Shown here in pieces: positions 17,098 through 25,225 of a DNA stretch of 64,000 nucleotides. The notes under the pieces are model-generated. The model saw nothing but the letters and a program-made list of their open reading frames with translations, was not told the origin of the DNA and made no database searches. The position numbers were made by a program, and so were the translations under genes. The stretch is taken from positions 146,014 through 210,013 of the forward strand of contig NZ_SCOL01000004.1 in assembly GCF_005503015.1 (NCBI RefSeq), read 5' to 3'. This DNA comes from Bacillus sp. E(2018). Its GTDB lineage: Bacteria > Bacillota > Bacilli > Bacillales > Fictibacillaceae. Position 1 is the stretch's first letter, and the number at the start of each line of letters is the position of its first letter.

Positions 17098-17139
17098 AAG
17101 CTAGCCCCTCATCGTAACGGGATGAGGGGCCAGCTTTTT
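17098..17139. terminator. Bidirectional terminator after sodC
   Basis: AAGCT-A-GCCCCTCAT and its complement ATGAGGGGC-C-AGCTT with a T5 run. It separates sodC from the converging ABC exporter operon. Confidence 0.88.
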
Positions 17140-17141
17140 AT

Positions 17142-17945
17142 TTAACTTCCTGTACTCGTAAATGCTTTCAGTCCTCTATTCCAAAACCAGTACGCAATGA
17201 TGCAAGAGACGATTGCGACAACGGGTGTTAAGAGAGCCAATCTTTCAAACCCTGAACCTTTGATAAAATATGCTGCAGGATAAAATGCAGTAAATCCATA
17301 AGGAACAATCCACGTTAGAAAGTGTCGAATCCCCTTATGATAGATCGTTAAAGGATAACGAGCGAAGTCACTTAAATTAAAGATCGTCCAAACAATGGGC
17401 AGACTGTCGACCATCCAAAACGACAATGTCGCAAAGAAGAGATTGATCGCAACGAAAATGAAACCAGATGCGATAATCATGACAACAAGTATGAAAAATT
17501 CAAGGACGCCCCATGAGATGCCTAAGTGTGGCATGGCTGTACTGATGACGATAATCCCTATGAACAACTGGCCAAAACCATCTTGCTGCAAGCGATCTGC
17601 TATAAAATGAAACAGAGGGTTGATCGGTCTGATTAAGAGACGGTCGAATTTGCCTGGTCGAATATACTGCCAGCCAAGTGTCCATAGATTATCAAAGAAT
17701 ATATGGTGGATAGAGCGTCCGGTCGCAGCAATTCCGTAAATAAATAAAATTTCATAAAAGGTCCAACCGTTTAAGGCATGGATATGATCAAAAACAATCT
17801 TAACGAAGAAGATTCCTGCAAATTGCTGAAGCATAACAGAGAGGACGCCAAGTAAAAAATCCATCCTGTACTCCAACATGACTTTTAAGTTTTGTTTGCA
17901 AAATAAGTAATATAATTTCACATATCGTGATAGCATTAGCGTCAC
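17142..17945 (-). CDS. ABC-2 type permease (DUF990 type), third gene
   Basis: A 267-residue membrane protein with about six helices. It starts with a polar amphipathic segment and contains YIRPGKFDRLLIRPINPLFHF, the short motif that marks the DUF990-type ABC-2 permeases. It follows the second permease by three bases and is last in the ATPase-permease-permease operon read leftward from 19749. Such trios export drugs, peptides or lipids; the substrate is unknown. Upstream leader control suggests response to a translation-linked signal. Confidence 0.82.
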   Translation of the reverse strand: MTLMLSRYVKLYYLFCKQNLKVMLEYRMDFLLGVLSVMLQQFAGIFFVKIVFDHIHALNGWTFYEILFIYGIAATGRSIHHIFFDNLWTLGWQYIRPGKFDRLLIRPINPLFHFIADRLQQDGFGQLFIGIIVISTAMPHLGISWGVLEFFILVVMIIASGFIFVAINLFFATLSFWMVDSLPIVWTIFNLSDFARYPLTIYHKGIRHFLTWIVPYGFTAFYPAAYFIKGSGFERLALLTPVVAIVSCIIAYWFWNRGLKAFTSTGS

Positions 17946-17948
17946 CTC

Positions 17949-18737
17949 CTAACCTCCAAAGATAGTTACCTTTTTTATTGCGATGGACCATAACACTTTT
18001 AATAGGACAAAGAGTGAAACCGCCCAAAATACTTGTGATCCAAGGGCTAGCCAAGCTTCTGTTCCTGAGAGGATGCCAGTGTAGATCGCAACTGGTACAT
18101 AGACCATCGCTTGGAATGGTAGAAACAGACTTATTGTTTGAAACCATTCTGGAAAGAGAATAAGCGGCACAAGCGCACCAGAAAAAAAGGAGATAACTGC
18201 TTCTTTCATGACTTGCAGACCCCAAAGATTTATCGTCCAAAATGCTAGAATGGCAATCAATAGATCAAAAAAAGTACCGATCCAAATACCCATAAATGCA
18301 CTGACTAAGAATAATAGACCGGCTTGCCATGTAGTTGGCAGTGTGATATCCATAAAAATAAATGCGAGAATGCTTAAAGGCAGAGCCCCACGTACAAAAT
18401 GAATAATTTTATCACCTAGATCCATAGCGACCAAACGAGTAATCAAGTTGTACGGCCTCATCAGTTCTATCGCAACATTTCCATCCTTAATCGTATGCGC
18501 CAATTCCTGACCTACACCTGAAACAAACATCTGTAAAAACATAGCGATAATGATGTACGTAATCATCCCGTCGAATGGCAGTCCTTCAATCTCTGTTCGG
18601 CTGCTGTAAACGGCTTTCCAAAAGAAATAGATAACAAGCATCCGGAGCAAAATAGAAAAAGTATTAGCCCAGAACCATGCTGAGTAGGCAGCATGTACTT
18701 GCATCTGCACTCTAGCAAACTCAAAGTATTTCCTCAT
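17949..18737 (-). CDS. ABC-2 type permease, second gene
   Basis: A 262-residue membrane protein with about six helices and the motif ELAHTIKDGNVAIELMRPYNL, which is the same region as the RPGKFDRLL motif in its partner. It should pair with that partner as the membrane half of an exporter. Its start overlaps the end of the ATPase gene by 17 bases, so synthesis is coupled. Confidence 0.82.
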   Translation of the reverse strand: MRKYFEFARVQMQVHAAYSAWFWANTFSILLRMLVIYFFWKAVYSSRTEIEGLPFDGMITYIIIAMFLQMFVSGVGQELAHTIKDGNVAIELMRPYNLITRLVAMDLGDKIIHFVRGALPLSILAFIFMDITLPTTWQAGLLFLVSAFMGIWIGTFFDLLIAILAFWTINLWGLQVMKEAVISFFSGALVPLILFPEWFQTISLFLPFQAMVYVPVAIYTGILSGTEAWLALGSQVFWAVSLFVLLKVLWSIAIKKVTIFGG

Positions 18738-19749
18738 GCTGAACCTCCTTTTTCATACCTCTTCCATAAATTTCTTCAACGATCGTTTCTATCTTTGCAT
18801 CGGCAATGGTTAAATCAGCAACAGAATAATGGTTCATCATCGTATGGATGACTTCTGCACCAGAGATATGTTTGTTGCTGAAGGAGAGGGATACAAGATG
18901 CGGGTTTTCACCACTGATTGGGAGAACCTCTGTTACCGCACTAATGGCTTCCGGCAAAACAAATGAATCAGCAGAATCTACAAGTTCAAAATGAATAACA
19001 CGCTTATCACCAAACTGCGATTTGATATCTTGGATAGAACCATCATAGATCACACTACCATCATCAATAATGATGATTCGCTGACAGATCTCTTCGATGT
19101 CTTGCATGTCATGGGTGGTAAGAAGCACGGTTGTACCGTATCTAGCGTTCATTTGTTTGATGAAAGCGCGAATTCGAACCTTTACAGCAACATCCAATCC
19201 GATTGTAGGTTCATCCAAATAGACCACTTTTGGACGGTGCAAAAAAGCGGCAGCAAGTTCACAACGCATCTTTTGTCCTAATGAAAGCTGTCTTACAGGG
19301 ATGCCGAGCAGCGGCTCTAAATGAAGTACATCAACGAACTCTTTTAAAGTTTCTTCGTACTGAGCTTGAGGAATCTCGTAAATGTGTTTGAGAAGTTCAT
19401 AGCTTTCTCTGACCGGAATATCCCAGAATAATTGTGTACGCTGACCGAATACAGCACCAATATGACTTGCGTTTTGTTGTCTGTTTTCGTAAGGGATGAT
19501 GCCGTTTACTTTTACCTCACCTGATGTTGGAGTGAGTATGCCTGTTAACATCTTAATCGTTGTAGATTTCCCAGCACCGTTCGCCCCAATATATCCAACC
19601 ATCTCCCCAGCTCTAATATGCATGTTGATCTTCTTAACCGCTTTTTTCGTTTCGAATTTCCTATGAAACAACGATTTTATGGCTCCTCTTAATCCAGGAT
19701 CTCGCTTTGCGATCTTATAATGTTTTTCTAAATTTTTTACGACGATCAT
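18721..19749 (-). CDS. ABC exporter ATPase, first gene
   Basis: A 342-residue ATPase. Walker A GANGAGKSTTIKML, signature LSLGQKMRCELAAAFLHRP, Walker B KVVYLDEPTIGLD and switch TTHDMQDIE are all present; the C-terminal ~95 residues form the extra domain seen in DrrA-like ATPases. The start at 19749 (MIVVKNLEKHYKI) has AAGGAG upstream; an in-frame extension to 19791 would run into the attenuator. The upstream 200 bases hold a good promoter, a nine-codon leader reading frame and a terminator hairpin placed only 25 bases before the start, so expression is probably set by attenuation. Confidence 0.88.
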   Translation of the reverse strand: MIVVKNLEKHYKIAKRDPGLRGAIKSLFHRKFETKKAVKKINMHIRAGEMVGYIGANGAGKSTTIKMLTGILTPTSGEVKVNGIIPYENRQQNASHIGAVFGQRTQLFWDIPVRESYELLKHIYEIPQAQYEETLKEFVDVLHLEPLLGIPVRQLSLGQKMRCELAAAFLHRPKVVYLDEPTIGLDVAVKVRIRAFIKQMNARYGTTVLLTTHDMQDIEEICQRIIIIDDGSVIYDGSIQDIKSQFGDKRVIHFELVDSADSFVLPEAISAVTEVLPISGENPHLVSLSFSNKHISGAEVIHTMMNHYSVADLTIADAKIETIVEEIYGRGMKKEVQHEEIL

Positions 19750-19773
19750 GCTCGTTCTCCTTAAAAATGGACA

Positions 19774-19802
19774 CAAAAAAACCACAGACAAATACCTGCG
19801 GA
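19774..19802 (-). terminator. Attenuator-type terminator in the ABC exporter leader
   Basis: On the minus strand CCGCAG, an eight-base loop and CTGTGG, then T7. It sits between the leader peptide and the ATPase start, so it must be bypassed for expression. The stem is only six pairs with one G-T, as expected of a conditional terminator. Confidence 0.7.
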
Positions 19803-19864
19803 TATGTGTGCATATGTAATTTTTTGCTCACCAAAAACGCGTCAGGTTATGAAGGGATATGAAG

Positions 19865-19894
19865 TTAGTATGATTGTATGATAGAAATCCACAT
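19865..19894 (-). CDS. Nine-residue leader peptide MWISIIQSY
   Basis: ATG at 19894 follows AAAAAGGAGAAGGATAAC, a strong ribosome site, and the frame stops at 19865-19867 (TAA). It lies between a sigma-A promoter (19957-19929) and the attenuator hairpin. Leader peptides of this size upstream of a terminator and an ABC or resistance gene are known from B. subtilis bmrB and several drug-resistance leaders. Ribosome stalling on it could alter folding of the downstream RNA. The peptide itself is not one I know. Translation is inferred, not shown. Confidence 0.6.
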   Translation of the reverse strand: MWISIIQSY

Positions 19895-19928
19895 GTTATC
19901 CTTCTCCTTTTTGAAAACGGTTGCACTA

Positions 19929-19957
19929 AGTATACCTAAAAGGATGCGAAATGTAAA
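19929..19957 (-). promoter_or_regulatory. Sigma-A promoter of the ABC exporter leader
   Basis: On the minus strand TTTACA (19957-19952), 17 bp spacer, TATACT (19934-19929); five of six in each box. The predicted start near 19922 is about 28 bases before the leader peptide ATG. Confidence 0.7.
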
Positions 19958-20043
19958 ATATATCCTTGTTTTCAAGTAGAAAGCTCTAGTTTAACGAAAT
20001 CAAGCTTTGGGAAAGTAGAGCTAATGTAGACGTTTTTATACAA

Positions 20044-20253
20044 AAGGTTCTTTTTTAGAGCATTGTTGTTTTTGACTTTACATCTTCGAAAAGTTGATTG
20101 AAGCGCAAGGTGCGAGACTCCTATGGGACGAGCGGTCAGGTGGAGACTCCTAATGGCGCAAAGCGACAGGAGGCTCACCGCACGCCCCATGGAAAGCGAG
20201 CAACCTGGAGCGGAAATCAACTGCTTACTAGTACAACAGTGAAAAACAGTCTT
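20044..20253 (+). repeat. Dispersed ~210 bp element, copy B
   Basis: Core 20093-20222 from GTTGATTGAAGCGCAAGG to GGAGCGGAAATCAAC, containing GGTGCGAGACTCCTA, GGTGGAGACTCC / AGGAGGCTCACC, and CCCCATGGAAAGCGAGC. Flanks show the outer inverted-repeat remnants (TTGTTGTTTT left, AACAGTGAAAAACAG right). It lies in the divergent space before the channel gene. Confidence 0.8.
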
Positions 20254-20279
20254 AGTAAATGAGAAAAAGGAGGACAAAC

Positions 20280-22019
20280 ATGTACGATTACAATGGAGTT
20301 ACGGATTCTTGGATGGCTTATTTAGGTAGATTGCCAGATTTGCTTCTTGCTATTTTAGTTTTATTAATTGGTTGGCTGATCGCCTCATTGGTTGCAAAAG
20401 CAGTAAAAAAAGCATTACACAAAACGGATTTTGACAACAAAGTCGCGAGGTGGATGAAGCCTGATACCCATGAAAACGAAGTAGAACAAACCCGCACGAG
20501 CAAGTATTCTTCAGAAGAAGTAATTAGTAAGGTTGTATTTTGGATTCTGATGGCAGTAGCCATCGTTATGTTCTTGAACATGCTTAGTCTTCCGTACGTG
20601 GCACAACCGATCTCCAATGCTTTAGGTGTGATTGCGGCAGCGATTCCTAATTTACTAAAAGCTGCACTAATCGCGGCAGTAGCTTGGTTGATCGCCTCTG
20701 GTTTATCGATATTAGTCAGAAAGTTAGGTCAGAATACCCGATTTGAAAGGTTATTACACCGTTGGAAGTTGACTCGTGACCCTTCTCAATCTGACAAGGC
20801 TGTTTTCTCAGCATCAAAAGCTGTATTTTACCTCACATTATTATTGTTCCTACCAGCAGTATTATCTGCATTAGGCATTGATGCCATTTCTGAACCATTG
20901 GAAGGCATGCTAACAGGCCTCTTCGCATTCTTACCAAAACTGCTCGGAGCGGCAATCATTCTTTTTGTAGGGTGGTTGGTTGCTAAAATCGTTAAAGAGA
21001 TCATTGTGAACTTCTTACAGAGCATTGGTACAGATCGTTTAGCTTTAAAACTAGGTGCCGAACGTGCACTTGAAAAGACATCTCTTTCTCAAATCATTGG
21101 GACCATCGTGTATGTATTTATCTTAATTCCAGTTGTTATTTCAGCTTTAGAAACACTTGATATCAATGGTATTTCTGGACCTGCAATCGGTATGTTAGGT
21201 CAGATCATGGACATGATTCCAAATATCATTGTTGCGATCCTTTTAGTAGCAGTCGGATTATGGTTAGGAAAATGGGTAAAACAAGCTGTTACCTCTTTAT
21301 TAGAACGAGTTGGTTTCAATGGCATCTTTTATAAGATGGGTCTTGGATCACTTCATAAAACAAATCAGACGTTTACGATCTCTGAAATGATTGGTTATGC
21401 GGCTCAAGTCGTTGTGGTGCTGCTGTTTACGATTGAAGCGCTGCAACTTGTTAAGCTAGAGAGCCTAGTTAATATACTCTCGGTGGTACTTGCATATATC
21501 CCAATGGTGTTAACAGCTGTGTTGATACTAGGAATCGGGTTCTATGCTGGAGACCTTGTGAAACGCGTTGTTCAGAGTATGATCAAACAACAAACTGAAG
21601 GCAAGCTGCTTGGCAACATCGCGAAGTATACGATTATCACGCTTGCTTTCTTTATGGCTCTTGATCAGCTTGGAGTAGCGAAAACGATTGTAAATGCTGC
21701 ATTTATTCTCATATTAGGTGGTTTTACGATTGCGTTTGGTCTAGCATTCGGACTCGGTGGTCGTGAAGCGGCTGGACGCACGCTTAATAAATGGAGTCGA
21801 AAAATGGAAGAGACAACGATTCAAAGTCCGGACCCAGCAGAATGGAAAGACAAGACGAGTTTAAAAGATTTCCGAACAGATTCTTCTAAACCGGAAAGCA
21901 ATCTTATAGACGTAGAAATAAATAAACCACATACGATTTCAAAAGATCGTCAGTTCGATCATTTAAATACACCTAGTGATGAATTTGGTATAAACAATAA
22001 ACCAAAACGAAATGAGTAA
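20280..22019 (+). CDS. Mechanosensitive-type channel with five TM-helix repeats
   Basis: A 579-residue membrane protein built from five similar ~100-residue units. Each has a pattern like LPDLLLAILVLLIGWLIASLVAKAV (units near residues 15, 115, 215, 315, 395), the conserved TM-helix repeat (PF05552) linked to mechanosensitive ion channels. The last segment resembles the MscS pore start (FGLAFGLGGREAAGRTLNKW). Repeats are joined by short polar linkers. The 60-residue C-terminus is hydrophilic and acidic. ATG 20280 has AAAAAGGAGG upstream. In cells it should act in the cytoplasmic membrane as a tension-gated or osmotic-stress pore; its gating is not known. Confidence 0.85.
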   Translation: MYDYNGVTDSWMAYLGRLPDLLLAILVLLIGWLIASLVAKAVKKALHKTDFDNKVARWMKPDTHENEVEQTRTSKYSSEEVISKVVFWILMAVAIVMFLNMLSLPYVAQPISNALGVIAAAIPNLLKAALIAAVAWLIASGLSILVRKLGQNTRFERLLHRWKLTRDPSQSDKAVFSASKAVFYLTLLLFLPAVLSALGIDAISEPLEGMLTGLFAFLPKLLGAAIILFVGWLVAKIVKEIIVNFLQSIGTDRLALKLGAERALEKTSLSQIIGTIVYVFILIPVVISALETLDINGISGPAIGMLGQIMDMIPNIIVAILLVAVGLWLGKWVKQAVTSLLERVGFNGIFYKMGLGSLHKTNQTFTISEMIGYAAQVVVVLLFTIEALQLVKLESLVNILSVVLAYIPMVLTAVLILGIGFYAGDLVKRVVQSMIKQQTEGKLLGNIAKYTIITLAFFMALDQLGVAKTIVNAAFILILGGFTIAFGLAFGLGGREAAGRTLNKWSRKMEETTIQSPDPAEWKDKTSLKDFRTDSSKPESNLIDVEINKPHTISKDRQFDHLNTPSDEFGINNKPKRNE

Positions 22020-22038
22020 ATAAACTATAGAATGAAAT

Positions 22039-22079
22039 CGGCTCGTAGAGGTGAAACTAGACCTTTATGAGTCGTTTTT
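22039..22079 (+). terminator. Terminator of the channel gene
   Basis: CGGCTCGTAGAGGT pairs with ACCTTTATGAGTCG through several G-T pairs, followed by T5. Confidence 0.7.
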
Positions 22080-22161
22080 ATTCACGTTGTTGTCAACTTA
22101 ACTATAAATGCCTTTAAAGTATGTAATGAAGTGAGAATAAGTAGGAAAGGAGTTAAACAGG

Positions 22162-22890
22162 ATGCTACTTGCCGCCTTTTGGGGAGGAATAGCAGGTTCT
22201 GCTGTACTATTAGGATGTTTTACAGCACTAGCTTTTCGAATTCCTAAAAAATGGACAGCCTGGATTATGGCTTTTGGAACAGGGATTTTAATTGGTGCGG
22301 TCTCTTTTGAGCTTTTGATCGAGGCAGTAGAGCAGAGCGATTTAATGGTTACATCCGCTGGCTTCATTCTAGGAGCAGCGATCTTTACCGGTATCAATAG
22401 TTTACTTGCTAAAAAGGGTGGACATGAAAGGAAGAAGTCTGGCGATAAGAAAACAAAGGGTGTAGGAATGGCGATATTTCTGGGAACTTTGTTAGATGCC
22501 ATTCCAGAATCTGTGTTAATAGGTGCAAGCTTGATTGATCACAGCAAGGTAAGCTGGCTCCTAGTAGTGGCCATTTTCTTAAGCAACTTTCCTGAAGGGC
22601 TTTCAAGTTCAATAGGGTTGTTAAGAGAAGGATTCTCTCGTCGGAAAATTCTTGGAATGTGGCTTTCTGTTTTTGCTATTTCTGCACTCGCCGCTTTTCT
22701 TGGGTATCTCTTGTTAGAGAATGCTTCTGTAGCTTCACTTTCGTTGATTGGTGCATTTGCAGGAGGTGCCATCATGGCGATGGTAGCGTCTACCATGCTT
22801 CCTGAAGCACATGAAGATGCGGGAGTTGCTGTAGGTTTTATAACTTCCCTAGGACTTTTGTGTTCGATGCTTCTAACTCATTTATCATGA
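22162..22890 (+). CDS. ZIP family metal transporter
   Basis: A 242-residue membrane protein with eight hydrophobic segments and a Lys/Gly/His-rich cytoplasmic loop (AKKGGHERKKSGDKKTKG). Metal-path motifs LGTLLDAIPESVLIGASL and NFPEGLSSSIGL replace the classical HSxxEG/ H-N-P pattern with DAIPES and NFPEG, as in ZupT-like bacterial members. Likely imports zinc or another divalent metal. ATG 22162 with AAGGAGTT upstream. It is a single-gene unit ending in a terminator shared with the convergent coat-like gene. Confidence 0.82.
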   Translation: MLLAAFWGGIAGSAVLLGCFTALAFRIPKKWTAWIMAFGTGILIGAVSFELLIEAVEQSDLMVTSAGFILGAAIFTGINSLLAKKGGHERKKSGDKKTKGVGMAIFLGTLLDAIPESVLIGASLIDHSKVSWLLVVAIFLSNFPEGLSSSIGLLREGFSRRKILGMWLSVFAISALAAFLGYLLLENASVASLSLIGAFAGGAIMAMVASTMLPEAHEDAGVAVGFITSLGLLCSMLLTHLS

Positions 22891-22904
22891 ATGGAGCGTT
22901 GAAA

Positions 22905-22948
22905 ATAAAAAAAGCTGTCAAAAGTAAAAACTTTTGAACAGCTTCATT
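22905..22948. terminator. Bidirectional terminator
   Basis: AAGCTGT-C-AAAAGT and ACTTTT-GA-ACAGCTT with an A7 run to the left and T-rich flank to the right; it lies between convergent genes. Confidence 0.82.
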
Positions 22949-22952
22949 TTGA

Positions 22953-23717
22953 TTAAAGCTTAAACCAGCCTCTAGATTCGAGATCTTCAGAGTTTCTCTT
23001 CTTGCGCTTCTTTTTCTTCCAATGATCATGTGTTGAGGAAGACTCTTTACACCAGCTAGAAGATGAAGAAGATGAGGATGATGAAGATTCTTTTTTGCAG
23101 AACAGGATTGATGAACTGGAGGAAGAAGATGAAGATGATGATTCAGGTTTACACCATACAACGGATGAACTTGAACTCGAGCTTGAACTTGAAGAAGATT
23201 CTGGCTTACATTCTTCTTTCTTCTTGCAGCAAGGCTTTTCTTTCTTACAGCATAGAATTCTGCAGTTGCTGCTTTCGTCGTCACCAATTTCGCCTGCTTG
23301 AGTAATAAAGTTGATAGACCCGATCGCGATAATTACAAGCTCGTCGTCTTCTACTACTTGAATGGATGTGCGGTTAACACGAGTTAGGACGCCTTCCACT
23401 TCGCCATCATCGTCACTTCCGTCATTTACTCTTACTTTGCAGTTAATCAGCTTTCGTAAGATGCTTTGGAACGTATCATTACAAACTTTCTTACGGTCTG
23501 TGTTGCAACAGTTTCTGTCTGTTGCTACTGATACAGATCTTACATTATTTAAAGGAAAGTAAAGAACCTCTCTGTCATCTGTCTTGATTGCTATAAAGTC
23601 TCTTCCAACACAGACGAGTTTGCCAGACTCTTCTACATCTTCCCCTGCTCTGACTGTAACGTGCTTACATAATAAATTAGCAAGCTCTCGAGGTGAGAGT
23701 TTGTGTTTACAATTCAA
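22953..23717 (-). CDS. Cys- and poly-Ser-rich coat-like protein
   Basis: A 254-residue protein with two parts. Residues ~1-145 hold two beta-rich units (GKLVCVGRDFIAIKTDDREVLYFP and GEVEGVLTRVNRTSIQVVEDDELVIIAI) resembling small Sm-like or DUF2642-type spore proteins. Residues ~150-235 alternate Cys/Lys/Glu phrases with runs of eleven or twelve serines (CKPE-S12-VVWCKPE-S11-ILFCKKE-S11-WCKE), then a Lys-rich tail. The coding strand uses nearly uniform TCN codons for the runs, so the DNA is repeat-like. TTG start at 23717 with AGGAGG seven bases upstream. A spore coat or crust role is my inference from composition; I do not know a named homologue. Confidence 0.68.
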   Translation of the reverse strand: MNCKHKLSPRELANLLCKHVTVRAGEDVEESGKLVCVGRDFIAIKTDDREVLYFPLNNVRSVSVATDRNCCNTDRKKVCNDTFQSILRKLINCKVRVNDGSDDDGEVEGVLTRVNRTSIQVVEDDELVIIAIGSINFITQAGEIGDDESSNCRILCCKKEKPCCKKKEECKPESSSSSSSSSSSSVVWCKPESSSSSSSSSSSILFCKKESSSSSSSSSSSWCKESSSTHDHWKKKKRKKRNSEDLESRGWFKL

Positions 23718-23914
23718 AATATTGCCTCCTGGTAATGGTATTGACTATTTCTTGTCCATGCATTATATGTAGCGAGATTTGAAAATGCATATGACACTTG
23801 TCTATATATAGAAGTTTTAAAAGTAATTTTTTCATTTTTTTACGTATTTCACGGATTAGAAGGGGATATTTCTAAAAAAACGAGTTAAATATTACCCAAA
23901 TCCAATTTTTTGTA

Positions 23915-23920
23915 TATAAT
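23915..23920 (+). promoter_or_regulatory. Candidate -10 box of the UMP kinase leader
   Basis: TATAAT, perfect, 32 bases before a leader reading frame. No good -35 lies at the right distance (TTACCC at 23892), so the promoter call rests on the -10. Confidence 0.45.
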
Positions 23921-23951
23921 GATTGGAAAGATGAAAAGAGGAGGGATTGTA

Positions 23952-24017
23952 ATGAAGGGCACTCGATATAAAAGTACTCAATTAATTACAATCCGTCTTA
24001 TTCGAAAGAACAGATGA
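23952..24017 (+). CDS. 21-codon basic leader peptide before UMP kinase
   Basis: ATG at 23952 follows GAGGAGGG six bases upstream, the best ribosome site nearby. The frame encodes 21 residues starting MKGTRYKST and ending IRLIRKNR, net strongly basic. Its TGA (24015-24017) lies inside the left arm of the terminator hairpin at 24005-24046, so a ribosome reaching the stop would block that hairpin. The arrangement fits translation-coupled attenuation. It could alternatively be a small independent gene that ends in its own terminator; the tight overlap of stop and stem does not decide. Confidence 0.6.
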   Translation: MKGTRYKSTQLITIRLIRKNR

Positions 24018-24046
24018 CATATTTATTGTCATTTGTTCTTTTTTTG
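24005..24046 (+). terminator. Terminator or attenuator before UMP kinase
   Basis: AAAGAACAGATGACA and TGTCATTTGTTCTTT form a 15 bp stem with one G-T pair and a loop of seven, followed by T6-7. It lies 44 bases before the UMP kinase start and overlaps the leader peptide end. Confidence 0.82.
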
Positions 24047-24089
24047 TATTCCATTCTCTTTATGTGTATGAAGAAGGAGGAAAAAGCAG

Positions 24090-24824
24090 ATGCGTTATAA
24101 ACGAGTACTGATTAAATTAAGTGGTGGCGCCCTTGCCGGCCAACAAGGATCAGGTTTTGATCATCTTTCTTTAAACCATATTGCAAAAGAAGTGTTATCT
24201 GTACTTGAAAAAGGAATTGAAGTGGCTATCGTTGTAGGTGGTGGAAATATATTTAGAGGAAACTTAGCTGAGTATTGGGGCATTGAAAGAGTGGAAGCTG
24301 ACCAGATCGGAACGTTAGGAACAGTTATTAATAGCTTGATGCTTAGAGGTGTTCTGAAAAGTAAAATAGACCAAGAAGTAAGAGTGATGAGTTCAGTTCC
24401 AATCAGTGCTGTAGCAGAACCTTATATTCGCTTAAGGGCGGTACATCATTTGAATAAAGGGTATGTTGTCATTTTTGCTGGAGGCAATGGCCAGCCCTAT
24501 GTGACGACTGATTATCCAGCGGTTCAAAGAGCGCTTGAGATGAACTGTGATGCCATACTTTGTGCAAAGCAGGGAGTGGATGGTGTATATGACAGCGATC
24601 CAAATCGGTTTAAACAAGCAAGAAAATATGCTACTTTGCACTATGATGAGGCTATCAGGAACAATTTAAAAGTGATGGATCAATCTGCACTCATCCTAGC
24701 TCGTGATCATGGATTGCCGATTCACCTCTTTGATTTTAACCAAGAAGGGTCGTTTCTCAAGATTTGTAACGGTGAAGATGTAGGGACGTTCATCAGTCAC
24801 AATATAGAAACTGCTCTTGTGTAA
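24090..24824 (+). CDS. UMP kinase family protein, stand-alone copy
   Basis: A 244-residue amino acid kinase-fold protein with the UMP kinase pattern: KRVLIKLSGGALAG at the N-terminus, AIVVGGGNIFRG, ADQIGTLGTVINSLML, and GNGQPYVTTDYPAVQRALEM followed by CAKQGVDGVYDSDP. It would phosphorylate UMP to UDP. Genuine pyrH lies between tsf and frr in Bacillales; here neither is present, so this is probably a paralogue. GNGQPYVTTD differs from the usual GTGNPFFTTD, so activity may be altered. ATG 24090 with AGAAGGAGG upstream. It is preceded by a leader peptide and terminator, so expression is likely conditional. Confidence 0.82.
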   Translation: MRYKRVLIKLSGGALAGQQGSGFDHLSLNHIAKEVLSVLEKGIEVAIVVGGGNIFRGNLAEYWGIERVEADQIGTLGTVINSLMLRGVLKSKIDQEVRVMSSVPISAVAEPYIRLRAVHHLNKGYVVIFAGGNGQPYVTTDYPAVQRALEMNCDAILCAKQGVDGVYDSDPNRFKQARKYATLHYDEAIRNNLKVMDQSALILARDHGLPIHLFDFNQEGSFLKICNGEDVGTFISHNIETALV

Positions 24825-24836
24825 ATTAATTTTAAA

Positions 24837-25175
24837 AAGCTGATTTCGTATTATCCTTTGTTGCTTTTGAAAGTAGTTGATTTCCGGTTACAGATGCTCG
24901 CTTTACATGGGGCGTGCGGTGAGCCTCCTGTCTAGTAACAGTGACTAGCCCCTCGAGGTCAAAAGGTAAACGGTCAAGAAGGCAAGAACGCCTTCCAAGC
25001 CCATTTCCCTTTTGCTTGTCGGGGCTGAACGAGTCACTTCCACTTTTCGGACTGCCGCTTTGCACTATTAGGAGTCTCCACCTGACCGCTCGTCCCATAG
25101 GAGTCTCGCATCTACCACTTCAATCAACTTGTCAAGGGAGTAAAAAGCAAAAGAGATAATATGTTTTGGTTTTGC
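24837..25175 (-). repeat. Dispersed element, copy C, reversed, with a nested insert
   Basis: The core 24876-25128 is the reverse complement of copies A, B, D and E: GTTGATTTCCGG on the left, CCCATAGGAGTCTCGC and CAATCAAC on the right. Compared with copy B it carries about 123 extra bases at ~24933-25055. It lies between the UMP kinase stop and a terminator at 25226, so it may have moved that terminator away from its gene. Confidence 0.78.
24933..25055. repeat. Second palindromic element nested in copy C
   Basis: The insert has its own complementary ends: GTGACTAGCCCCTCGA near 24941 and GGGGCTGAACGAGTCAC near 25021-25037, enclosing AAAAGGTAAACGGTCAAG and CTTTTGCTTG-type sequences and a central palindrome GGCAAGAACGCC. 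I recall similar short palindromic repeats from other Bacillus genomes. No other copy is in this window. Confidence 0.6.
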
Positions 25176-25225
25176 AAAAGGCCACTAATGTAGGTTACAT
25201 TCATCTACTTTTATACGTAATTATC

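Noticed and set aside
23063..23305. Acidic + strand frames opposite the poly-Ser gene
   Set aside because: They are produced by the reverse complement of Ser codon runs.
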